Shown here in pieces: positions 55,088-64,000 of a stretch of DNA of 64,000 nt. Every line of letters begins with the position of its first letter. Within the stretch, counting starts at the first letter, position 1. Source of the stretch: Ascaris suum. Its lineage: Eukaryota; Nematoda; Chromadorea; Rhabditida; Ascarididae. The notes under the pieces are model-generated. The model did no database searches, was not told the origin of the DNA, and saw only the letters and a program-made list of their open reading frames with translations. Both the position numbers and the translations under genes were made by a program. Location: contig CM024176.1 in NCBI GenBank assembly GCA_013433145.1, positions 10,092,520 to 10,156,519 on the forward strand, written 5' to 3'.

Positions 55088-58000
55088 ACTTGGTATTGAA
55101 ATTTGCCTTATTGCTCCCTACATTGCCACAGCAGTAATGGAGCTTCATATGGTTCTCTCACGAAGTGGCTCATAGTTACTTTGAAACCCTTATTCACCTC
55201 TGTTGTCATTACTTTCTTTTGCATTCGAGAAACACCGTCCCCGAATATAAAATTAAAATTTCTAGACCATTTTGACCATTTCTAGAACCTAATGTTGATT
55301 TCAGTGAAATAATTGAATCATTTAAAGATTTATAGCAGCTATAATAGAAAGATATATGATTTGAATAAATTGAGGAGTTCATAATAAAAAACGGGTAATT
55401 TTAATCATATACGATGCTAGTAAAAAACCTGTGCCTTTTATGTGGAACGAAAAATTTTTCACAGGATATTTGTATGTTCAATTTTTCGTCGATCCATTAA
55501 GTATGTAAATCCCACTTTTTGAACGCTTCAGAAGAAATTTCAAACGCTTCACTCTTCGACGTTAATTTAAGAGTGCAGACTTATCCAGCGGAAACAAGAT
55601 GTTCAAAGAAGTAGACAAGGCAAGGAGAAATACTCATATAACTTTGTGTATTCACTGTGATGGCATGAATTCGAATAAAGTCCTTTCGATGTCAATGAAG
55701 TTTGTTAATTAGAAATGCTATTGCGTTAAGCAAGTAGGCGATCTTCTCGTATGTATTCTGACAGTTCATCAACTAAATTCCATGACACTTGACACATGAC
55801 ATTTACCCTAACACTCTTTTCATACGTCTGTGATACTTCCAGTACGATAATGCTGTGTCTGTGTAGGTCTGTATGTCCGTGTGGAAGCTTCAACCTGAAG
55901 ACCGCAGACTCTGAAATTGCAAGATTTGACGGAAAAATTGTGTACTATAAAGTAGCTAGCCACCAGTTTTGAAAAGAGTTGTCGGAACTTAAAGACGTTA
56001 GCAGATTAAAGCGCATTGTAGATTTCCATTTCATGTCCAGCATAGCACGAAAAACAAATGTCATATGAAAAAATGGGTTCATTTTGCACTATGAAATATG
56101 AGAACATTTTACTCTTTGTAATTTTTTTTATCTGCCGATGTTTGCATTTTTGTTTAAATGTTGAATATGATCCTATATGCGCTGTGCCCGTGCTATATTT
56201 CTTTTTCTCGCATGTCCTGTGAACAGAAATTATCTGTGGTCTGTTTCTAAAATGGTTTCTTTCACGGAAAAGGAAATATAAAAGGGTAGCATATTTTTAG
56301 CAAATTTAAAAGATCCGATAAATAGCTCGATTACAAGCGAGAGAAATAAAATTAGCGAATGGTACAATAAATTGATCCCAAAATCAATTCTTACAAAAAT
56401 CAATATCACGCATGGAGCAAAGAGAAGAATAACCGAATGTCGAATCGGTTAAGATCGACGAAAGAAATTATCGGCGAATAAATTGAAATAACGCCTTCGA
56501 ACTTATTTACAAAGATTCATATCTTCCCGATGAGGTGCATATCTATTTCAACGTCGCAAATGTGTTCGAAATTTTTGACAACACATTTCGACTTTATCTT
56601 TACGGAAATGTTGACGAACTTTCACATCAAAACCATATCAGTAATTGTAGTGATCACTAATCGAAAATCCTTTGCAATCATTTTTTTTCGTTGGTTCATT
56701 AGAATGAAAATGTAATGATGCATCATATATTCGAGTATGACCTTAATATGTTGATCACCAATAGAGAAGGAAGAAAATTTCCTTTATGCTGTGAAAATTT
56801 CGATGCATATCAATTTTTCATCTTTTAGAGATCAAATTGCGGAGAAATGAGAGCCAATCAATCGAGCCTGATTGTAACCAGAAAAGTGCAAATAAATGAC
56901 ACAAAAAAGTAGTTGGCTCTTCAACAAATCTTTGCTTTTTCAGTAGAAAGGAATTACGTTTATCTAAGCGAGCAGAGAAAAATAGAGAAAAAGAAAAACT
57001 GAACAATTGAGAAAAAACTTCAAAACATTTGCAAATAGCGGGCGGATGACAGCGTTAATGAACAAATTGAAATAACGCTATTGACCTCATTTATAACGAT
57101 CTTATCTTGTCGAAGGCGTGTAAAACTATACTAAGAGCGCAAGCGCGTTCGAAATTCTTATAGAGATATTGTGAGTTTATTGTTTTCATTAAAATAGAGA
57201 TGAATTTATGCATCAGTTCATATAATCGTTTATAGCAGTCAACAATAGAAATATTCTCTAGGCAATTTTCCATTATTGCCTTAGTAAGATGAACATATAG
57301 AAGATATACTGTAGGCCATTCGAAATTGTTAACGAATCTCAACGGCATATTAGGGTATATCAACCAGCGACATTGGCCACTTCATTCTCGCATGACTATT
57401 ATAAATGAAATCAACGCTTCAGACTTCAAAATTGACCTTCCACCGCATGACACGTCTAAGATGAAACGGAAGATCGACAATTCAATTGGAGGATTCGGTA
57501 TACTTGCAAGAAGTCAAATGTCGGTTGGTAGTTACGCCTTGATGATGAGGGAAATCAAAAAAAGAGAGATGAAAAAAACAAACGGCAGAAAGTTGATGGT
57601 CACTCGTTCGCTCGTAACGCCGACATTGATCTTTCATAATGACAAATAAATTTGCTGTTGAAAACCTACACATCATTTTTTATTCTAGGCAAGTTGTTGA
57701 AATGAAAAACTCATGTCCTCTCCTTTCAATCACTCTTTAGTGACTCCTTTCGAGGGTTTATCTTCCAGTCGTCATCGAGGTCAGATCCACAGCTTTGTCA
57801 TCCATTAGGCTATAGGTTGCCACTATCTCATTCGTTCAGCATTTCAACGAATAAAACCTTCAGTTTCACTTGCGGTAAGGATGAAGCTTTATTAGAAATA
57901 GAGCAGGTGTTTATTGGTTGCTTAGTCTCATTCTGATTCAAGACAAATAGAAGACAAATGGACCATATATGTCCGACTTCCCTGTAGAACTCCTTAGATT

Positions 58001-60264
58001 ATGTCGCATTTCGGAGAATTAAATCCTCGTTGCCTAGATTACATTATGAAATGTCCTATCGAGGCAAATTGACCATTACTTCAAGAATTCTTAAATTGCC
58101 CATATGAAATCGAAATGAAATCGAGCACCAACTTAATTTTTGCTGAATTTTAGCTGTGAGCAAGACAAACGAATGGAACTAATCAAATGAATATGAAACT
58201 AGAGCATACACTTAACATTCATCAAGAAATCTTCCTATAACGTGACGAATATGAAATATTTCAACGACGATGGAGCCTATCGACTGCATATTAAGGCATA
58301 TCCATAATAATGCCAAACATGTCCACGACGTGAACTTCGAGCAGTGAAGAGAATAGCATGCTTGTTGTCACATAATGTCTCCATTTGTTGCGCATCAATC
58401 GCTTTTTTATTGTATTCATATCTCACATCCTGAAATTTATGCAACTTCTTTTATAAACATGGTGCTCGTCAAATCTTCGCTTTGCAGATGAAATCATGTA
58501 CCGAAAATCGCTCTGTGGACAGCATCTAACAAAATATGGATTCTTGGGAGGTACTCACCTCAAAGAAGTTGTTTCAAGACATAGCCACCATTTCAGTTTC
58601 CACATGAAGCTTCATCGCTAAAAACATTGCATTATCAAAATGAAAAAAGTAAAAGAAAATTTTATCGGTTTCCATGAGGAATCAGTAGACGACGCTCCTG
58701 TCCACGGTGTGCACAGAAAATTTAGCTGTATGGAGAAGATATTCGCGGGCAACGGAAGTGCAACCTCCTCGTTTGTTTTGCTTCAATCTCATAGTCTGTG
58801 TTTGTTAATTAAGAGTAATAAACTAAGACAAAAAGCAACATTTTACCTTTCTCATCATTTCCTCAGTAAGGTGAGCAGCTTGGAGCAACTAGAGTATGAA
58901 GTTGGTATTGTCGAAACCACCGTACAATCGATTCTGCCACCTTGGATGCATTTGCTTAGCATTAACTTGCCAACCCCAAGACGATCGGTACTCGTCGACA
59001 TGGCTGTGAAAATAGATAGAACGAGTATTTCGGAGAGGACATAGAATGTGGCATGGTTCCCTAGGCACTGATATCATTGGATGTTCGTGAGAACAAGTTG
59101 ATGTCAGTGTGGCTCTATTTGAGGAAGAGGGATGAAACAGCTGTTAGATCGGCCAATAAAAGAATCGAAAATTTTCTAGGAAGAAGGGGGTTGTTGTTAC
59201 TGTACATTTTGTTTCTCTAAAGGGATTACGAAACGAAGGAAGAAGCCACAGGTAAATAATATGGATCGGAATATGAACAGGTCGTCAACGATGTTTTGAG
59301 AACTCTCCACGACGACAAGAATGGTATTCATCAATGTAATGTGCTCATTTCCTTATGCTCAATGACTCTATATTCCGCTTCATCGAAAATTTCCACATGC
59401 CGTAAAACATTAATTTTGATTAAAGAAGCCATCCTGAAATGCATATCAAAAACCACTCTAGAATGAGTATACGCGAAAAAGTCGGACTTATTGCAGCACA
59501 TATTAAATCATGAAATTCTAAGGTATGTGAAAATGACAGGTGTATTAGTAAGGTATTTGTTGAAATAAACGGGTTGATCATAGAAGAAGAATACTCGACG
59601 TCAAGAAAAAAGATTCAATAACCTATTCTTCAAGTAACTTAGAGAAAACATAGTGCAGCGAAAAAAAAAAACTGCAGTTATTATTGAAATACATGGTCGC
59701 TTCACTTTTTTGATATATTTCTTGTACTGTCACATTTTCTATTCATTTTCCGAAATAGTATTTTCATGACACCAATAGAGTAAATCATGGTACTTGCAAC
59801 AGGAAGCGTCTGTTCTAATAGAAATCAAGGATTCAGAGTTGCTCATATTATCACTAAACCGCAATAAAGAGAAGCATCATTTATTGAAGTACCGAATAAA
59901 TTTTATTGTTCCCCAGTTTTTCACCTTGAGTGGAGTCGGTTCATTTGCTTCTCTTAGGGTGCCCAGAGGTGCAACAATTCTCGTTACTGGCGACCTTCAA
60001 ATGCTGAGTGTTGTACTGCTGCCGGGTTGTAGAGAAAAGACGACACGAGTCGAAGCGAAGTTTACTCAAACAATTCGGTAACTGAACAGATGTCGTGTAA
60101 AAACCAACCAATATCATCGGCTGAACATGCACCATGGCTAACCGGTTTGAATTACACAACTACAGAAATAGAGGAACAGCGAAATATTATGGGGCAGAGA
60201 AGAATAGATATCACCGAAGTCGATCTATGCAAAATTGAGTTGCAACACGGTCGTTCACCACAAC
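55088..60264. other. 5-kb stretch without a confirmed gene
   Basis: Plus-strand frames at 57357-57649 (after a CATATTAG acceptor; ends TAA; includes SIGGFGILARSQMSVGSYAL) and 58640-59044 (134 codons) have ordinary composition but no motif. A minus-strand frame at 57091-57363 overlaps nothing known. The missing 5' exons of the GT92 gene could lie here. No RNA gene or repeat was identified. Confidence 0.35.
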
Positions 60265-60265
60265 A

Positions 60266-60276
60266 CCTCCCCTTTC
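60266..60276 (-). other. Candidate polypurine tract and 3' LTR start
   Basis: On the minus strand GAAAGGGGAGG lies just after the retroelement stop codon and is followed at 60265 by TGTTGTGG, a typical LTR 5' end. The matching 5' LTR was not found upstream of Gag. Confidence 0.35.
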
Positions 60277-60279
60277 GAG

Positions 60280-62175
60280 TTACGAACGATAAGTCGCTTT
60301 TGTGGGGTCCATGTGAAGACGTTTGGGGGCGCGGCGAGTGCGCGTTGAGCGATGGAGGTAGATCGTCGGCGTAGAAGAATTTGAAACTGGATTTGCGCGG
60401 CTGGTGTTAGAGTTGAACAGCGGCAGGTCGAATACGTCCAGCAATTGACCAAGAGTAGGCGTTTTCTTGCGCGATTGCAGTTTGTTGATGTGACGTGTCC
60501 AAAGAAGGTTTCCACAACGCACGGAGTATGTCGCGTTGCCGACTTTGCGTACGACGATGCCCGGTATCCAGGTGCTTTTGGGTCCTCGATAATCCTTGGC
60601 GTAGACAGCGTCACCGACCTCAAAGTGACGGCGACGAACCCCGTGATGGCGATTAAACTGCTCTTCCATTTTAGTGTCGCGTAGTTGAGCGGCGTACGGG
60701 ACGGGTCGGCTTTTTCGAAAAATTGCCCTTGAATCCGGCTTCAATATAAGGTGTGCCTTAGACTTTGTGCAGCGTCCCAATCCTGGCGTGAATACTGTAG
60801 GGAATTGCTTCTGTAGACGTGCAATGAGCGTAGAGCGAACATGGTTCAGTGTCGTGGCCGACACGTTGCAGATGACTCCTTCTGTGAGGCTTCGAAGGAG
60901 TGGTTCATTTTGGGATATCCAGTCGATGCCGAGGAGTGACTGGGTATCTGCGACGTGACAATATCCTCGTCCTCTGTGTCCATTGATATCGAAGTCGCAC
61001 TCAAAATACCCTCGAACCTTGGTATTTTTGTTGTTGGCGGACTTCAGCTTGATCAGTGGTGGCAGCAACTTTGGACGATTGATTGCGATCCAGTCTCTGA
61101 CGCTAAGTAAAGTGACGTCAGCTGCAGTGTCGAGGTGCATTTGGACTGTAACGCCGTTAATCTTGACTTGCCGGTAAATGCGGTTGATTGGTGTGATGGC
61201 TGCGGCATTGGAGGCAATGACGGTAACGTAGTTCGCAGCTCTGCGCTCCTTCCTTGAATTCTGCTTCTTCTTTTTCTTGGTGAATTTCTTGCAGAAGCCT
61301 TTCTTATGACCTATGAGTTTGCAGTCACGGCACCTTTTGTTGATAAAGTCGCAGTCTTTGGCCCAATGTAGTCTGCCATAACGGAAGCATGGTGAAGGCG
61401 GATTCGGCATGCGGTTCTTCCTTGTGTTGACGGTATTGATTTCTGGCATGAGTGATGCTGAAGTACTGTTGAGGAGTTTGGCATCTTGTCTGATGCTCAA
61501 GAACTGCTGGATCTCGGTAGTAAGCTCTTTGAGTGTAGCTTGCGGATTGTCTTCCATTTTGCGTAGAGCCCGAGTTCGAATGTCAGCGTCTTCTGAACTG
61601 TGGAGACCGCAGATCCACACTAGACACTTCATCTGTTCCGGCGTGATGGTATTGAATTCAGCCATCTCGTGACGTTGAACTATACCCGTATAGTCGCTTA
61701 GAGATTCGCCGTTAGGCTGAGTTCTGAGGTATACATAGCGGCGGGCGAAAATTGACGTATTGTGCCCGAAGAGCTCTTTCAACGTCTTGACGGTGTCTTT
61801 GAGTGAGACTTCAGAAGCTCTCTTTGGTAGAATATGGTTGGTGAAGCGGGCGTACGTAGTGGCATCTAGCTTCGAGACGACGAGGCGGGCCCACGCGGCG
61901 TCATCGAGTACCGTTCCGTCCTTAGAAGTGATATCTTCGTATCTGTTGAACCATATGTCAAACGTGCCGCCATTGTCTGGATCGTAAGCGAACTCTGGCA
62001 GCCGTGTCGACAGCGAGTTTGTGATAAACTCTGCAGTCGATGCAGGAGGAGCAGGTTTGATAGAGGTCAGCTTCCGCTCCACCCGCTCCAGTAGCGCCTG
62101 CTGTTGCCGGTCCGCCAACTCCAGGACGGCTGAGAGCGCCCGCTCCTGTCGTTGCTCCTGGGATTCGAGTATGGC
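60280..62175 (-). mobile_element. Ty3/gypsy-type retroelement, internally deleted gag-protease-integrase remnant
   Basis: A single frame is open from 62175 to the stop at 60280, about 630 codons. Counting from the codon at 62118, it holds a Gag core (about 30-215, with FDIWFNRYEDI), zinc-knuckle region (244-276), a Lys-rich stretch (278-293), a retroviral-type aspartic protease with LDTAADVTLL (329-338), only the first part of reverse transcriptase (up to RPVPYAAQ, 471-478), then directly the C-terminal end of integrase (KMEEQFNRHHG to LLWTRHINKL, with the GDAVYAKDY/PGIVVRKVG module). The catalytic RT, RNase H and integrase core are gone, and the join near 60685 keeps the frame. The first zinc knuckle has Tyr at its second Cys position. 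No ATG suits the start: a TGA sits at 62176-62178. A purine tract at 60266-60276 fits a polypurine tract, but no LTR pair was found. Not capable of autonomous movement. Confidence 0.88.
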
Positions 62176-62178
62176 TCA

Positions 62179-63212
62179 AACCGCTTCTATGCCGACCACT
62201 TCTATGTCGAGCCGTTGGATGCAACATCCAGTATATTGAATGGGAAATTTTTTACCCATTTTGGTGCTGTAAAATGAAGTTATTTTTGTTGCACCTTCAT
62301 ATGCTAATCCACCACCTACGGTGTTTGCGACAAAACGACACATTGGGAAGATTGCATCATTATCGTTGGCGGTGACACCCAGTAAGCATGCTTGTATCGG
62401 TTGGAGGAGGCGTCGTCAAGCCGTGGCTGTAGTTAATCGCTGTCTTATACTTTGCGCCACTTCTAGATCGTTTGCTAACGCAAGCATTTGTGAGCTATGC
62501 GAATGCAACTCATATTTGAATAGTTGGATGAGTAAACAACTATTTGAGAGGTGAGGTCATGTTGAGGCGTTAAAAATTTCCTTTAAGAAATTACGATTTA
62601 CGTTGAAATGATGACACTCAATCGTTGAGGATGTATCTATGGCTAAGCAAACCATTTCATTCATGTTGGCTTAGATCCGAGCAAAGCAATATCTTATTGA
62701 GAAGTATAAAAGTGCTAGGAGAGAGGAACACATTTGTGGACGATTATGGCGAATCGGAAACACAACATAATCCAGTAAAGGAGGGCAGATAATAGCGGAA
62801 TTATCTGCTCTCTAGGATTTCAGAAATTATTGAATCATGAAACTCTCCAAGAATGTGGCATAACATATATACCTCACAAAGTGCATAAATGTAAGTGGAT
62901 TATCGGATTGTGCAAATTGTAGGTGCAAACAATATTGGCAGTGTTTATCGTAGACAATGGTACTATACTTAGCGATGGGACTTTTGGCTTTATAACTGAA
63001 AGGCTTCGGAAATGAGACATGAACAATTTTACGAGTGAAAGCGACTGAAGTTTCCGTTAAGATTCAGAAAATTGAGGAAAATGATGCAAGCATTGGGAAC
63101 CAAACTACAATCAACGTTTGAATAGTTGCAATCTTTGCTGTGACGATTTTGTTTGTGAGCTGCTCCATTCTAACCATACAGCAGCCGAGTGTGATTGTGG
63201 GATAATGGCCAT
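62179..63212. other. Flank of the retroelement, no gene recognised
   Basis: The Gag-side leader should lie at 62179-62300 on the minus strand, including a short near-duplication ('cgacatagaagtggt' / 'cggcatagaagcggt') at 62180-62215. The rest holds short frames without motifs. A plus-strand TATAAAAG at about 62705 has no supported gene behind it. Confidence 0.35.
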
Positions 63213-63433
63213 TGTTGTGAAATGCTCATGTGTGAGTCGCTCTGGTACCGTGAGTAGGCGATATAAGGGCTGCCAGGGCCCACTTCTTGTCGTTGTGTGT
63301 TACTGTTCGGTGGGCGGCTGGTGAGTGCCGTCGTTGTGCGTTCCTGTTTTGCTGTGTGCGGAGCTGATAAAACTTTACTGTGCGCAGGGGCTCACTAGAA
63401 ATCGGATTGCCCGAAAGGTGAGGGGCCCTTACA
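63213..63433 (+). mobile_element. Possible solo LTR, 221 bp
   Basis: The block begins TGTTGTGA and ends TTACA (TG...CA ends), has a TATA-like GATATAAGGG about 45 bases in and a GATAAAAC near the 3' third, and is richer in GC than its flanks. GCCAT occurs directly before it and again three bases after its end, an imperfect target-site duplication. No second copy is present in the window, so the call rests on structure alone. Confidence 0.3.
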
Positions 63434-63465
63434 TTGCCATTCAAACTCCAACATTTCAGTGAATT

Positions 63466-63729
63466 ATGATGCAGTTCGATCTTCAAAAAATTCAAAACCA
63501 CGCTAATCAATTGAACATGCCTCACTTTCGCGGTGATACATCCTCCTTTTTATCTTTGAAAAATCGTCAATTTTCTGATGAAAAAAAAGAGCTTTTGCAA
63601 AAAATTGGTTGTTTCATGTTTTACCTTTATCTGCTGAAAGATCGCTACGATGTGTTAAAGGAGGGAGAAGAATTTCCCTGTGGGTGGATGTTGACCCTTT
63701 CTTTCTTAGCTAGTGGCAAGAAGAGATAA
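63466..63729 (+). CDS. Candidate gene start behind a lone acceptor, protein unknown
   Basis: An acceptor ACATTTCAG ends at 63459, six bases before an ATGATG. The frame is open for 87 codons, with KIQNHANQLNMPHF, FSDEKKELLQKIGC and KDRYDVLKEGEEFPCG. It closes at 63729, or may leave through a GTGGAT donor near 63680. No family recognised. It lies between the possible solo LTR and the dispersed repeat, so it could also be repeat-derived. Confidence 0.3.
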   Translation: MMQFDLQKIQNHANQLNMPHFRGDTSSFLSLKNRQFSDEKKELLQKIGCFMFYLYLLKDRYDVLKEGEEFPCGWMLTLSFLASGKKR

Positions 63730-63757
63730 ATGCATCATTTACGCCGATTTGAGTATA

Positions 63758-64000
63758 GGCGACACAATATTTGTGCCTTAATAAGGGAGAGTTTGCGCGT
63801 TGGGAATGTGCTGGAATTTTAGCACTTTTTTGAGTACTATTTCAGTGAAATTTTTGAAGTTGCGATTAGAAGAGAGAGGAGAATGCGAAGTGCATGTTAG
63901 ATCACCTCTCGACTTGCAAAAAATGGTTCTGACGTTTTTGCCGAAATAAGTGGCTTTTCACGCAGGTAGCGCTGCTTTGCATCTCATTGCATCACTTTAT
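63758..64000 (+). repeat. Dispersed repeat, copy 2 (cut by the window edge)
   Basis: Matches 38546-38789 in direct orientation. All six substitutions have G or C here against A or T in copy 1, and one T-run differs in length by one. Confidence 0.9.

Noticed and set aside
54585..55175. 196-codon His/Thr-rich frame and Cys/Val-rich antisense frames
   Set aside because: Artefacts of the CA-rich array.
59930..60265. 3' LTR of the retroelement with a partner near 62.2-62.6 kb
   Set aside because: A plausible start (TGTTGTGG after a purine tract) is present, but comparing both flanks by eye gave no matching pair, so no LTR pair is claimed.
60445..62239. Plus-strand open frames of 63 to 122 codons within the retroelement
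   Set aside because: Antisense shadows of the gag-protease-integrase frame.

Overview
The window reads as AT-rich eukaryotic DNA, most likely from a nematode. Genes are split by introns of 0.1 to 3 kb, six long (TA)n arrays interrupt the sequence, and there is no bacterial-style gene packing. Four things point to a nematode: a Ty3/gypsy-type Gag of the kind common in nematode genomes, a GT92 (DUF23) glycosyltransferase, a DUF4140/DUF4139 gene of the F37C4.5 type, and several start codons lying a few to about 35 bases after a lone 3' splice acceptor, as expected for spliced-leader trans-splicing. I cannot name the species. Exon borders were inferred by hand from reading frames, splice sites and intron phases.

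Layout. The 5' part of a minus-strand DUF4140/4139-family gene leaves the left edge (248-1521). About 3.5 kb away a divergent plus-strand gene, a complete seven-exon PRMT1 arginine methyltransferase (5053-12794, 350 codons), fills the next 8 kb. A small set of candidate plus-strand exons follows at 14.0-14.5 kb. At 17.9-21.06 kb a minus-strand gene encodes a signal-peptide-bearing Gln-rich protein. Most of it is made of 30-bp (10-residue) repeats, and its reading frame is broken once inside the repeat.

From 21 to 47 kb the DNA is very AT-rich and gene-poor. I see isolated candidate exons (22.9, 27.5, 29.3 and 42.1 kb), TA arrays, local duplications and one copy of a dispersed repeat (38.5 kb).

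From 47.3 to 54.45 kb a minus-strand GT92 glycosyltransferase runs through eight phase-compatible exons plus one less certain exon. One of its introns appears to be GC-AG. A 550-bp CA-rich array lies just upstream of it. The right end carries an internally deleted Ty3/gypsy element (60.28-62.18 kb, minus), a possible solo LTR (63.2 kb), a possible gene start (63.47 kb), and the second copy of the dispersed repeat, cut by the window edge.

The genes do not form a functional cluster. PRMT1 is a nuclear/cytosolic housekeeping enzyme, the GT92 protein should act in the Golgi, the Gln-rich protein should be secreted, and the DUF4140/4139 protein has no known role. I found no convincing new multi-gene system. 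The best leads are the repeat-built secreted protein with its frame break, the GC-AG intron, the recombined gag-integrase reading frame, and the dispersed repeat whose two copies differ only by transitions and one indel.
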